Assembly: GCF_002115745.1 (NCBI RefSeq)
Contig: NZ_JFKB01000007.1
Coordinates: 1-64,000 of the forward strand
DNA from: Thalassospira alkalitolerans
GTDB taxonomy: Bacteria; Pseudomonadota; Alphaproteobacteria; Rhodospirillales; Thalassospiraceae
Length of the DNA stretch: 64,000 nt
Direction: 5' to 3'
Shown: in pieces, positions 48,673 to 57,272 of the stretch
Layout: every line of letters starts with the position of its first letter
Numbering within the stretch: position 1 is the stretch's first letter
Notes under the pieces: model-generated
What the model was told of the DNA's origin: nothing
The model's input: the letters and a program-made list of their open reading frames with translations, nothing else
Database searches by the model: none
Made by a program: the position numbers and the translations under genes

Positions 48673-48718
48673 GGCGGGCACCGGGATCGGTAATGATATC
48701 GGGGGCTTGGTGTCCGCC
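48673..48718 (+). terminator. intercistronic hairpin between binding protein and permease genes
   Basis: GGCGGGCACC (48673-48682) pairs with GGTGTCCGCC (48709-48718) in 9 of 10 positions across a 26-base loop, with no T-run. Same position as the hairpins in the two other importer operons of the window. Confidence 0.5.
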
Positions 48719-48742
48719 ATCTTGCGACGGAGTTTTCCCTAT

Positions 48743-49660
48743 ATGTTTTCTTTATTTCTGGAACAGCTGTTAAACGGCCTTCAGTCAGGCGTGATGCTGT
48801 TTCTGATGGCATCGGGTTTGACGCTGGTGTTTGGCGTGATGGGGCTGATTAATCTGGCCCATGGATCGCTTTACATGGTGGGGGCGTTTGCCTGTGCGGC
48901 GGTGGCGGCATGGACCGGGTCATTCTGGCTGGGGCTGGTCGGCAGTTTGATGGCCGCGGCCATTGCCGGTGCGCTGGTTGAAATGATTGTGATCCGTCGT
49001 CTTTATGCGCGTGATCACCTTGATCAGGTGCTGGCGACTTTTGCGCTTATTCTGATTTTCTCCGAAGGCACAAGGTGGCTTTTTGGATCATTTCCTTTGT
49101 TTTTAAGTGTTCCGGATGTGTTGTCTGGCACGGTTGTGATGCCGGGCGGGTTCCAATATCCGATTTTCCGTCTGGCAATTATTATTGCCGGTCTGACCGT
49201 TGCCATTGGTTTGTTCCTTTTGATCGGGAAAACCCGGCTTGGTATTCGTATTCGTGCGGGCGAAGCCGACCGTGGCATGATCGCGGCATTGGGCGTCAAT
49301 ATTGATCGTCTTTACACGATTGTTTTTGCCCTTGGTGCTGCCTTGGCCGGGCTTGCCGGGGCCTTTGTCGGCACGACCCAGTCGGTTCAGGTCGGCATGG
49401 GCGAACCGGTTTTGATTTTGGCCTTTGTCGTGATCGTGATTGGCGGGATCGGGTCGATCAAAGGGGCCTTGATCGGGTCACTTCTGGTTGGATTTACCGA
49501 CACGATGGGGCGTTTCCTGTTGCCAATCGGGTTCGAGGCATTCTTTGACCCGGCAAGTGCAACTGCAATCGGGTCGGCCTTGGCATCGATGCTGATTTAT
49601 ATCGTTATGGCGCTGGTGTTATTCCTGCGGCCAAGCGGTTTGTTCGGGACGGAAGCCTGA
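48743..49660 (+). CDS. ABC importer permease, LivH type
   Basis: 305 residues from the ATG at 48743 (GGAG about eleven bases upstream); the frame to 48707 starts inside the hairpin. LivH motifs MGLINLAHGSLYMVGAF, RAGEADRGMIAALGVNI as coupling loop, and VIVIGGIGSIKGALIGSLLVG. Part of the anthranilate-island importer. Confidence 0.92.
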   Translation: MFSLFLEQLLNGLQSGVMLFLMASGLTLVFGVMGLINLAHGSLYMVGAFACAAVAAWTGSFWLGLVGSLMAAAIAGALVEMIVIRRLYARDHLDQVLATFALILIFSEGTRWLFGSFPLFLSVPDVLSGTVVMPGGFQYPIFRLAIIIAGLTVAIGLFLLIGKTRLGIRIRAGEADRGMIAALGVNIDRLYTIVFALGAALAGLAGAFVGTTQSVQVGMGEPVLILAFVVIVIGGIGSIKGALIGSLLVGFTDTMGRFLLPIGFEAFFDPASATAIGSALASMLIYIVMALVLFLRPSGLFGTEA

Positions 49661-49661
49661 T

Positions 49662-50648
49662 ATGACCATGAACCGCGAAACCATTTTAAATATTATTCTG
49701 GCTGTTCTTTTGATTGCGGTGCCGCTGATTGCACAGGCAATGGACGAACCCTTTATCATCACCCTTGCGACCAAGGTCGCGATATTTGGTATGGCCGGTG
49801 TCGGGCTTAACATCGCCCTTGGCTATGGCGGGCTTGTCTCGTTTGGGCATGCCGCCTTTTTCGGGATCGGGGGCTATGCCGCCGGGATCCTAGCCAGCCA
49901 TGCGCTGAACTATGAACCGATCATGAGCACGCCGTTTGAAATTAACGGCACGACACAGATGATTGTGATTTGGGTTGTGGCCTTGATCGCATCGGCCGTG
50001 ATTGCGCTTTTGATCGGGGCGATCACGCTTCGGACCAGTGGTGTTTATTTCATCATGATCACGCTGGCCTTCGCACAGATGATCTATTATTTCGCAATTT
50101 CCTGGCCGGCCTATGGCGGCGAGGATGGGTTGTCGATCTATGTGCGTAACAGCTTCCCGGGGCTTAATACGCTTGATCCGCTTAGTTTCTTTGGCCTGTG
50201 TGCGGTGATGCTGGGCATTGTTTTGGCGTTTTCAGCGGTGCTGATCCGGTCACGCTTTGGTCTTGCCCTTCAGGGGGCACGCCAGAACGGACAACGCATG
50301 ATGGCGGTTGGTATTGCACCATTCCGTGTGCGTCTGGTGGCCTTTGTGATTTCGGCCATGATTACCGCATGGGCCGGGGCGCTTTACGCCGATCTGAACC
50401 GCTTTGTCAGCCCGTCGATGATGTCTTGGCATATGTCAGGTGAAATCATGGTGTTTGTCATTCTGGGCGGGGTGGGGCGTTTGTTTGGCCCGGTGGCCGG
50501 GGCGGCACTTTACATCATGCTGGAACATCTTTTGGGCAGTACATTTGAATTCTGGCAATTGCCGTTGGGTATTTTGTTGCTGGTGGTGGTGCTGTTTGCA
50601 CGCGGTGGCCTGATTGGCCTTTTGGCGGGGGAACGCAAACATGCCTGA
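49662..50648 (+). CDS. ABC importer permease, LivM type
   Basis: 328 residues, many membrane helices. LivM signatures LALGYGGLVSFGHAAFFGIGGYAAG and ARQNGQRMMAVGIAPFRVR coupling loop, and VILGGVGRLFGPVAGAALYIMLEHLL. Its end overlaps the LivG-type start by 8 nt. Confidence 0.92.
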   Translation: MTMNRETILNIILAVLLIAVPLIAQAMDEPFIITLATKVAIFGMAGVGLNIALGYGGLVSFGHAAFFGIGGYAAGILASHALNYEPIMSTPFEINGTTQMIVIWVVALIASAVIALLIGAITLRTSGVYFIMITLAFAQMIYYFAISWPAYGGEDGLSIYVRNSFPGLNTLDPLSFFGLCAVMLGIVLAFSAVLIRSRFGLALQGARQNGQRMMAVGIAPFRVRLVAFVISAMITAWAGALYADLNRFVSPSMMSWHMSGEIMVFVILGGVGRLFGPVAGAALYIMLEHLLGSTFEFWQLPLGILLLVVVLFARGGLIGLLAGERKHA

Positions 50649-51390
50649 AGCCATTCTTTCGCTATCAAAAGTCACCAAACAGTTCGGCGCTCTGCTTGCC
50701 AGTGACAATGTATCGCTTGATCTGATGCCGGGTGAAATTCATGCCCTGATCGGGCCGAACGGGGCGGGGAAATCCACCCTGATCAAACAGATTGCCGGTG
50801 AAATCAAACCCGATAGCGGTGAAATTCGTTTTGCCGGGCGCGATATCGGTGAATTGGATGCGGTTGAACGATCCCGCATGGGCTTGGCCCGAACGTTTCA
50901 GGTATCATCGTTGATGCCGGAATTCTCGGTACTGCAAAATGTTGTTCTGGCTCAGCAATCGGTCAGCGGCAAAATCTTTCGGTTTTTCAAGCCGGTTCTG
51001 TCCGATGCGTCGCTTCTTGAACCGGCGATGGCACAGCTTGAACGGGTTGGCCTTGCCGATCGGGCACAAATGCGGGCGGCTGATATATCGCACGGTGAAC
51101 GTCGTCAGCTTGAAATGGCGGTAGCATTGGCGCTTAAACCGCGTGCCTTCCTGCTGGATGAACCAATGGCCGGCATGGGGCCAGAGGGCTCCAAAAATTT
51201 GACCGACTTCCTGGGGGGGCTGCGTGCCGAGGCCCCGATCCTTTTGGTCGAACACGATATGGATGCGGTTTTTGCCTTGGCCGACCGGATTTCGGTTTTG
51301 GTTTATGGCCGGATCATTGCGACCGGAACGGTTGATGAAATTCGGGGCAATGACGATGTTAAACGTGCCTACCTCGGGGAGGAAGCCTGA
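50641..51390 (+). CDS. ABC importer ATPase, LivG type
   Basis: 249 residues from the ATG at 50641. Walker A GPNGAGKST, GLARTFQVSSLMPEFSVLQNV, signature region ISHGERRQLEMAVALAL and Walker B FLLDEPMAGMGPEGS, with switch His in LLVEHDMDAVF. The 50614 start would lie within LivM and is rejected. Confidence 0.92.
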   Translation: MPEAILSLSKVTKQFGALLASDNVSLDLMPGEIHALIGPNGAGKSTLIKQIAGEIKPDSGEIRFAGRDIGELDAVERSRMGLARTFQVSSLMPEFSVLQNVVLAQQSVSGKIFRFFKPVLSDASLLEPAMAQLERVGLADRAQMRAADISHGERRQLEMAVALALKPRAFLLDEPMAGMGPEGSKNLTDFLGGLRAEAPILLVEHDMDAVFALADRISVLVYGRIIATGTVDEIRGNDDVKRAYLGEEA

Positions 51391-51391
51391 T

Positions 51392-52081
51392 ATGACTGCA
51401 CTTCTCGAATTATCGGGTGTGACCGCTTTTTACGGAGCATCACAGGCGTTGTTTGGTGTTGACCTAACCGTGGGTGAGGGCGAGGCCGTGGCCCTTATGG
51501 GCCGCAATGGCATGGGCAAGACAACCACGATCAAAACCATCTGTCGCATGATGGCCCATCGTGATGGTGATATCCGCTTTGCCGGAAATGATCTTGCCAA
51601 ATTGCCATCGCATAAGGCGGCCCGCCTTGGCATTGGTTTGGTGCCCGAAGGTCGGCGGTGCTTTGCGCGTTTGACCGTGATGGAAAACCTGATGGCGGCG
51701 GCAACCGTCGGCGAATGGGATTTTGCCCGGGTGGCGGATTTGTTTCCGCGCCTTGCCGAACGTCGCGATCAAAAGGCGATGACGCTTTCGGGCGGCGAAC
51801 AGCAGATGCTGGCGATTGGTCGTGCGCTTATGACCAACCCGCGCCTTCTGATCCTTGACGAAGCGACCGAGGGTTTGGCCCCTGTCGTGCGACAGGAAAT
51901 CTGGGTGGCGATCAACGTTTTGAAACAATCAGGTCTGTCGATCCTTGTCGTCGATAAGTCGTTAAAGGAACTGTCGGGCGTGGCGGATCGTTATGTCATT
52001 GTTGAAAAGGGCGTTACGGCATGGAGTGGTGCGGTCAATGACCTGACTGACGATCTGACCAACCGGTATTTGGGGGTCTGA
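51392..52081 (+). CDS. ABC importer ATPase, LivF type
   Basis: 229 residues from the ATG at 51392 (GGGGAGG upstream). Walker A GRNGMGKTT, LivF-typical GLVPEGRRCFARLTVMENL, signature LSGGEQQMLAIGRALM, Walker B LLILDEATEGLAP. The long frame back to 51224 is a shadow inside LivG. Switch region reads LVVDKSLKEL instead of the usual VEQ/H pattern, a common LivF variant. Confidence 0.92.
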   Translation: MTALLELSGVTAFYGASQALFGVDLTVGEGEAVALMGRNGMGKTTTIKTICRMMAHRDGDIRFAGNDLAKLPSHKAARLGIGLVPEGRRCFARLTVMENLMAAATVGEWDFARVADLFPRLAERRDQKAMTLSGGEQQMLAIGRALMTNPRLLILDEATEGLAPVVRQEIWVAINVLKQSGLSILVVDKSLKELSGVADRYVIVEKGVTAWSGAVNDLTDDLTNRYLGV

Positions 52082-52082
52082 G

Positions 52083-52514
52083 ATGACGGTATTTACCTAT
52101 CCCCAAAAAGTCTTGTTTCAACATTGCGATCCGGCGGGGATCGTTTTCTATCCCCGTTATTTCGAAATGATCAATGCTACGGTCGAAGAATGGTTTGATG
52201 CCCGGATCGGGGTCAGTTTTGCGCAAATGCACGGGCCCTTGCAGGTTGCCGTGCCAACCGCCGCCCTTCAAATCAGCTTTACCGCGCCAAGCCGTCTTGG
52301 CGAGATGCTTGAATTTCGCCTGACGCCGACACGATTGGGGCGATCCAGCCTTGATCTTGAAATCAGTGCCGTTTGCGGTGACGAGCAACGCCTTGCAATG
52401 ACAGCAACACTGGTCTTTACCCGAAATGGTGCCGGAAAGTCGGTGCCCTGGCCCGATAACTTGCGTGCCAAGATCGATAATGAAATCAACGAAATGGTAG
52501 AAAAAAATGCATAA
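52083..52514 (+). CDS. 4-hydroxybenzoyl-CoA-type thioesterase
   Basis: 143 residues, hotdog fold. Active-site motif QHCDPAGIVFYPRYFEMINATVEEWFD is that of the Pseudomonas-type 4-hydroxybenzoyl-CoA thioesterase, with the catalytic Asp. In the 2-aminobenzoyl-CoA pathway such an enzyme could rescue CoA from dead-end or overaccumulated aromatic CoA esters. Overlaps the Rid gene by 8 nt. Confidence 0.9.
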   Translation: MTVFTYPQKVLFQHCDPAGIVFYPRYFEMINATVEEWFDARIGVSFAQMHGPLQVAVPTAALQISFTAPSRLGEMLEFRLTPTRLGRSSLDLEISAVCGDEQRLAMTATLVFTRNGAGKSVPWPDNLRAKIDNEINEMVEKNA

Positions 52515-52917
52515 AATCATTCAGCCAGACGGATGGAAACCGCCCAAGGGATACGCCAATGGTGTGCTTGCCGACGGGGCACCGCTTTATATCGGTGGTC
52601 AGATCGGTTGGAACGCCGATCAGGTCTTTGTCGCCAAGGATTTCGTCGGCCAGATGGAACAGGCACTTCGCAACATCGTTGACGTGCTTGAAGCCGCCGG
52701 TGGTGGCCCTGAAAACCTTGTGCGGTTGACCTGGTTTGTTGTGGATAAACAAGAATATCTGGCCCATCAGCGTGAAGTTGGCGAAGCCTATCGCCGTGTG
52801 CTTGGCAAAAACTTTCCGGCCATGACCATGGTGGTTGTCAGTGCGCTTGTCGAAGACGAAGCCCTGATCGAGATCGAGGCAACAGCCGCCATTCCGACCA
52901 GTAAAAGTGCAGCTTGA
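52507..52917 (+). CDS. Rid-family protein (YjgF/RidA-like)
   Basis: 136 residues, one YjgF/YER057c/UK114 domain: GAPLYIGGQIGWNADQ, FVGQMEQALRNIVDVLEAAGGGPENLVRLTWFVVDKQEY and MTMVVVSALVEDEALIEIEATAAI. The arginine that gives RidA its imine/enamine deaminase activity (Arg105 of E. coli RidA, seven residues before IEIEA) is leucine here. It therefore belongs to a Rid subgroup of unknown chemistry. As last gene of the operon it may process the amino group of the dearomatised 2-amino-cyclohexene-CoA (inference). Confidence 0.88.
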   Translation: MHKIIQPDGWKPPKGYANGVLADGAPLYIGGQIGWNADQVFVAKDFVGQMEQALRNIVDVLEAAGGGPENLVRLTWFVVDKQEYLAHQREVGEAYRRVLGKNFPAMTMVVVSALVEDEALIEIEATAAIPTSKSAA

Positions 52918-52921
52918 GAAG

Positions 52922-52953
52922 CAAACCCCCGGCAGATAGATGCCGGGGGTTTG
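52922..52953. terminator. bidirectional terminator of the anthranilate operon
   Basis: Perfect 13-bp stem CAAACCCCCGGCA / TGCCGGGGGTTTG with a 6-base loop, five bases after the Rid stop and 16 bases before the converging ketosynthase stop. Confidence 0.88.
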
Positions 52954-52968
52954 TCGGGTCTGGCAGAC

Positions 52969-54198
52969 TTAGATCTGCCGGAAGATCAGTGATGTGTTGA
53001 TGCCGCCAAAGGCAAAATTGTTGCTCATCATATGTTCGGCGGAAATATTTCGTGCGGTTCCATAGATATAATCAAGTTCAGCACATTCCGGGTCGACCTG
53101 TTCAAGGTTGGCGGTGGCGGCAAATTTGCTGTCACGCATCATTTCCAGTCCCAGCCATGCCTCGATCGCGCCACATGCGCCAAGGCTGTGGCCGAAATGC
53201 CCCTTTAGCGTATGCATTGGAATGGCGCGGTCAAATACCGCGCGTGTCGCCTTGCTTTCGGCAAGGTCGCCGTGATCCGTGGCGGTGCCATGACCATTGA
53301 CGATATCGATATCGCTTGGTGACAGACCCGCCGTTTCAAGCGAGGTGCGAAGGGCGATCTCCATTTTGTCGGCGGCGGGTTGGGTAATATGGGCACCATC
53401 CGAATTGCTGGCAAAGCCGATGATCTCTCCAAAAATCTGCGCGCCGCGTGCCTTGGCATGTTCGTATTCTTCAAGGATCAACGTCCCGGCACCTTCGCCG
53501 ATCACCAATCCATCACGTCGCGCATCATAGGGGCGCGGGGTCAGTTCCGGGGTGTCGTTATTGGTGCTGGTGGCAAACAGGGTATCGAATACCGCGACCA
53601 TGGTCGGGCAGAGTTCTTCGGCGCCACCGGCAATCATCAAATCCTGCATGCCGAATTTGATGGCCTCATAGGCGTAACCAATCCCCATGCTGCCCGATGT
53701 GCAAGCGGTTGAGGTCGGAATGATCCGGCCCGAAATGCCATATAGCACACCGATATTGACCGCCGCCGTGTGGCTCATCATCTGGATATAGCTCGTCGCG
53801 GTGATGGCGTTGCTGTCACCATGTTCCATCAGGCGGGTAAAGCCCAGAACCGGTGGGGTGCTGCCAAAGGATGATCCATAGGCAATACCAATACGCCCAC
53901 CCTGCAGAAGAGTTTTGTCATCGCGCAGGCCCGCCATTTCAAGTGCTTTGTCGGTCGCAGCCACCGACATTTGGGCCACACGACCCATGCTGCGCAGTTG
54001 TTTGCGGTTGAACTTTCCTTTGAGCGTGAAATCCTCGACCGGGGCGGCAAGACGGGTGCGCAAATCATATTTGCCGTCCCAGTCATGCATACGCCGGATA
54101 CCGGTTTCGCCATTCGCCATGCGTGACGAGATGATTTCCCAGCTATCGCCAAGGGCGGTAATCCCGGCCATGCCGGTGACAACGACGCGCCGCGTCAT
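52969..54198 (-). CDS. apeR: aryl-polyene beta-ketoacyl synthase (ApeR-like)
   Basis: 409 residues, FabF-like thiolase fold. Active-site Cys166 in IPTSTACTSGSMGIGYAYEAI; the two histidines in VNGHGTATDHGDLAE and LKGHFGHSLGACGAIEAW. Last gene of the minus-strand pigment cluster, whose ending KS-DH-KR-KS follows the ApeO-P-Q-R order known from E. coli. It would extend the polyene chain together with the other ketosynthase. Confidence 0.85.
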   Translation of the reverse strand: MTRRVVVTGMAGITALGDSWEIISSRMANGETGIRRMHDWDGKYDLRTRLAAPVEDFTLKGKFNRKQLRSMGRVAQMSVAATDKALEMAGLRDDKTLLQGGRIGIAYGSSFGSTPPVLGFTRLMEHGDSNAITATSYIQMMSHTAAVNIGVLYGISGRIIPTSTACTSGSMGIGYAYEAIKFGMQDLMIAGGAEELCPTMVAVFDTLFATSTNNDTPELTPRPYDARRDGLVIGEGAGTLILEEYEHAKARGAQIFGEIIGFASNSDGAHITQPAADKMEIALRTSLETAGLSPSDIDIVNGHGTATDHGDLAESKATRAVFDRAIPMHTLKGHFGHSLGACGAIEAWLGLEMMRDSKFAATANLEQVDPECAELDYIYGTARNISAEHMMSNNFAFGGINTSLIFRQI

Positions 54199-54920
54199 AG
54201 CATCCCCCCATTTACGCTAATGACCTGACGGGTGATATAGGACGCATCTGCACCGCACAGAAACGCAATGGTTCCGGCAACTTCATCACTGGTGCCATAT
54301 CGGCGCATCGGGATCATGGCCTTGACGTCGTCTTCGGGCAAATCTTTGGTCATTTGGGTTTCGATGACACCAGGCGCGACCGCATTGACCGTGATCTTGC
54401 GTTTGGCCAGTTCAAGGGCCAGCGATTTGACGGCACCGATGATCCCGGCCTTGGACGCAGCATAATTGACCTGTCCGCGATTACCGGCAATCCCGGCGAT
54501 AGAGGTTAACGCGACAATGCGCCCGCCCTTACGTCGCTGGATCATCGGCATGATCAACGGTTTGATCACATTGTAAAAACCATCCAGATTGGTGTGCAAT
54601 ACCCGGTCCCAATCGTCATCTTCAAGGGCTGGGAACGGACCATCACGGGTCAACCCGGCATTCAGGATTACCCCATATGGTGCGCCGTTTTCGGCGATGT
54701 CGGTTTCGATCGCCGTGCGGGTGGTTTCGCGGTCTGCGATATCAAACTGGATCAATCGTGCGGAACGGCCAAGGGCAATGATGTCATCACACACGGCTTG
54801 GGCGCCTATGCGGTCCGAATGATAATGGACGATGATGTCAAATCCGTCCTTGGCAAGTCGGCGGGCGGTGGCAGCACCGATCCCTTTGCTTGCCCCGGTT
54901 ACCAAAATGGTTTCTGTCAT
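54195..54920 (-). CDS. apeQ: 3-ketoacyl-ACP reductase (ApeQ-like)
   Basis: 241 residues, FabG-type SDR. Cofactor motif VTGASKGIGAATARRLAKDG, NAG in VILNAGLTRDG, catalytic Ser/Tyr/Lys in VALTSIAGIAGNRGQVNYAASKAGIIGAVKSLALELA. Reduces the beta-keto group during polyene assembly. Overlaps both neighbours by 4 nt. Confidence 0.88.
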   Translation of the reverse strand: MTETILVTGASKGIGAATARRLAKDGFDIIVHYHSDRIGAQAVCDDIIALGRSARLIQFDIADRETTRTAIETDIAENGAPYGVILNAGLTRDGPFPALEDDDWDRVLHTNLDGFYNVIKPLIMPMIQRRKGGRIVALTSIAGIAGNRGQVNYAASKAGIIGAVKSLALELAKRKITVNAVAPGVIETQMTKDLPEDDVKAMIPMRRYGTSDEVAGTIAFLCGADASYITRQVISVNGGML

Positions 54921-55417
54921 GGGTCTGTCGTATCTTGGTTGCTATCTGTTGCAGGTGACGGTTCGTTCGGTTGATAGACATTGATGCGTGCGCTAACAAG
55001 TATGTCATCACCGTTGCGCACTTCGCCGTCAAAAACGCCCATTTCGCCGTCTTCGAAAATATTCTTCACATGGATCGAAAGTGTCGCGCCGTCATCAAAC
55101 CAGTCGCAGGTCATGGTCATCTTGCGCGTGCCCAGTAAATACCCGACTTTGGGCGTGCTGCCCGGTGCGGCAGATTGAACGCGCCAGCCGCTATAGGCGG
55201 CGACGGTCTGGGCGATATATTCAATCCCGACATACCCCGGAACACCATGACCGGTGGTAAAGAACATGCTGTTTTTTGATATGCGGACTTCGGTACACAT
55301 GGCTTCGTCATCGGCGGCCAGCACCCGGTCAATCAGCAGCATTGGGGCCGCGTGTGGCACCAGCGTTTCAACTGGTGGAAAGTCGCAATGATCGTTGGTT
55401 GCCGTGATGGTCGTCAT
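54917..55417 (-). CDS. apeP: 3-hydroxyacyl-ACP dehydratase, hotdog (ApeP-like)
   Basis: 166 residues from the ATG at 55417, overlapping the ketosynthase stop as ATGA (a start at 55438 adds seven residues). Hotdog fold beginning DFPPVETLVPHAAPMLLIDRVLAADDEAMCTEV, with the active-site His in LVPHAAPMLLIDRV and VPGYVGIEYIAQTVAAYSGWR as the central helix. Supplies the trans double bonds of the aryl polyene. Confidence 0.85.
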   Translation of the reverse strand: MTTITATNDHCDFPPVETLVPHAAPMLLIDRVLAADDEAMCTEVRISKNSMFFTTGHGVPGYVGIEYIAQTVAAYSGWRVQSAAPGSTPKVGYLLGTRKMTMTCDWFDDGATLSIHVKNIFEDGEMGVFDGEVRNGDDILVSARINVYQPNEPSPATDSNQDTTDP

Positions 55418-56631
55418 GCCGGTTTGCCCCGTTGCCATCCCCGGCCAAGAATGACTGAAACGTTGCTGCCGCCAAAGGCGAATGAGTTGCTCATCATTGC
55501 GTAGCGATCCATTGGGGCAAGGTGCGCGTTGGTATCATTGATCAACTGCAGTTCAGGAATATCGGCATCCTTTTTACCGTCCCAGATATGACGTGGCAGG
55601 GATGCCCTATCTGGTGCATCGGAAAGCGACAGCCAAAGTATCGCCGCCTCTATCGCGCCTGCGGCACCCAATGTATGGCCGGTCATGGGTTTGGTCGAAC
55701 TGGCAGGGACATCTGGGCCCAGCACATCGCAAACGGCGCGTGCCTCCATCCCGTCATTTAACGGTGTGGCCGTGCCATGCAAATTGATATAGGCGATATC
55801 GGATGCGGTCACATTGGCATTGGCAAGGGCGTTTTGCATCGCCAGTGCCGCCCCCTTGCCATCGGGATGGGGGGCATTGGGATGATGGGCATCCGAACTT
55901 TCGCCAACGCCCAGTAATTCGACCTCGCCCGCATCACGGCGCAGGATGAAAAGGGCAGCCCCTTCGCCGATATTGATACCGTCGCGATGGATGCTCATGG
56001 GGTTGCAAACCCCGGCAGATATTGATTGCAACGCGTCAAAGCCTCGCACGGTCAGGCGGCACAGGCTATCGACCCCGCCAACCAGAACCGCATCGCATAA
56101 TCCGGCCTTGATCAGGCGGGCACTGGCGGCAAATGCCTTGGCGCTGGATGAACAGGCGGTGGAAATCACATAGGCTGGCCCGCCAAGGTCAAAGGCCTCG
56201 CGCAGGAAATCTGCCGGTGATCCGATTTCCTGATGACTGTAAAGGAAGCCTTCGGGAAAGGTGCCCTGATCCAGTGTTGCCTGATAGTCGGTTGTTCCTT
56301 CTTCGATCCCGGATGTGCTGGTGCCCATCACAATGCCGATGCGATCCTTGCCGGTTGTGGCGATCAGATCGGTGATTTGATCCCTGATCTGGCAGGTGGC
56401 GGCCCAAAGCAGGCGGTTATTGCGTGTATCGTGGCGGGTAAGGTGTTCGGGCAATTTTGCCGGTGCCTGTGTAACCGTTCCAAGGATCGTTGACCCGCTT
56501 GCCATAAAGCCATCGCGCGCAATCATATCGGCAACACGGTCACCACGCAGGGTTGTACGGGTTTCATCGATCCCTGTGCCAAGGGCGGAAACAATGCCAA
56601 GGGCGGAAAGATAAAGCGGACCGAACGTCAT
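55414..56631 (-). CDS. apeO: aryl-polyene beta-ketoacyl synthase (ApeO-like)
   Basis: 405 residues. Active-site Cys160 in YVISTACSSSAKAFAASARL, His in YINLHGTATPLNDGME and in KPMTGHTLGAAGAIEAAIL. Distinct in sequence from the FabF-like enzyme at 52969; in the E. coli pathway ApeO starts the chain on the aryl primer. Two bases separate it from the lipoprotein gene upstream. Confidence 0.87.
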   Translation of the reverse strand: MTFGPLYLSALGIVSALGTGIDETRTTLRGDRVADMIARDGFMASGSTILGTVTQAPAKLPEHLTRHDTRNNRLLWAATCQIRDQITDLIATTGKDRIGIVMGTSTSGIEEGTTDYQATLDQGTFPEGFLYSHQEIGSPADFLREAFDLGGPAYVISTACSSSAKAFAASARLIKAGLCDAVLVGGVDSLCRLTVRGFDALQSISAGVCNPMSIHRDGINIGEGAALFILRRDAGEVELLGVGESSDAHHPNAPHPDGKGAALAMQNALANANVTASDIAYINLHGTATPLNDGMEARAVCDVLGPDVPASSTKPMTGHTLGAAGAIEAAILWLSLSDAPDRASLPRHIWDGKKDADIPELQLINDTNAHLAPMDRYAMMSNSFAFGGSNVSVILGRGWQRGKPA

Positions 56632-56633
56632 GC

Positions 56634-57272
56634 TTACGATCCCGTCCGTTTGGAATTGATCGTGATGACATAACCGAATTGTTCATTGCGAAGGGTCGCA
56701 ATACCGTGCCAGACATCGCGCACCGGCCGTTCAATCCGGGCATAGGCGCGGCCATTGTTATTCAGACGAATGATCCGTTCGCCCATGGTTTGATTGACCG
56801 ACATATTATCGGGCAGGGAACCTTCCAGCACGTCTTTGGGCCAGTAAACCATGATGATATCAGCAAGCAGGCGTTTGGCATCAAGGCTGGCAGGAAGCCA
56901 GTCCGCTGATTGCACCGATAGCGCATCAACCGTCCAGTCGATATCAATCGCCCGGCGACCCAGATCGTCAAGCATGACGATACGGGCATGATCGCGTTCG
57001 ATTGTTATGCGGGCCTGAAAAATGCCTTGTCCGGTTTCAGTGCCATCTTTCCAATTGGCGCGAACCTGTTGGGTGACATCAATGGTTTCATCGCTGTCCC
57101 ATGGTTCGTCGGGCAGGGTGAATTCCGAACCCGGGTCAAGCATCACGGTTTGTGTCTGGCCCGGTGCAAAGATATTTGGCATCGACATTTCGGGCATGTG
57201 GATACTGTCGCAGGCGGTAAGCCCGGCGGCAAGGATGCTTGCGAAAAGGGTTCTTATAATGATGGCGCGCAT
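56634..57272 (-). CDS. DUF3261 lipoprotein of aryl-polyene cluster
   Basis: 212 residues from the ATG at 57272 (the frame to 57335 lies within the upstream gene). Lipoprotein signal MRAIIIRTLFASILAAGLTAC with lipobox LTAC; Cys21 would carry the lipid. The rest is a beta-rich LolB-like region (ANWKDGTETGQGIFQARITIERDHARIVMLDDLGRRAIDIDW), a pattern recorded as DUF3261. It is probably part of outer-membrane delivery of the pigment lipid, together with the LolA-like protein of the same operon. Confidence 0.8.
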   Translation of the reverse strand: MRAIIIRTLFASILAAGLTACDSIHMPEMSMPNIFAPGQTQTVMLDPGSEFTLPDEPWDSDETIDVTQQVRANWKDGTETGQGIFQARITIERDHARIVMLDDLGRRAIDIDWTVDALSVQSADWLPASLDAKRLLADIIMVYWPKDVLEGSLPDNMSVNQTMGERIIRLNNNGRAYARIERPVRDVWHGIATLRNEQFGYVITINSKRTGS

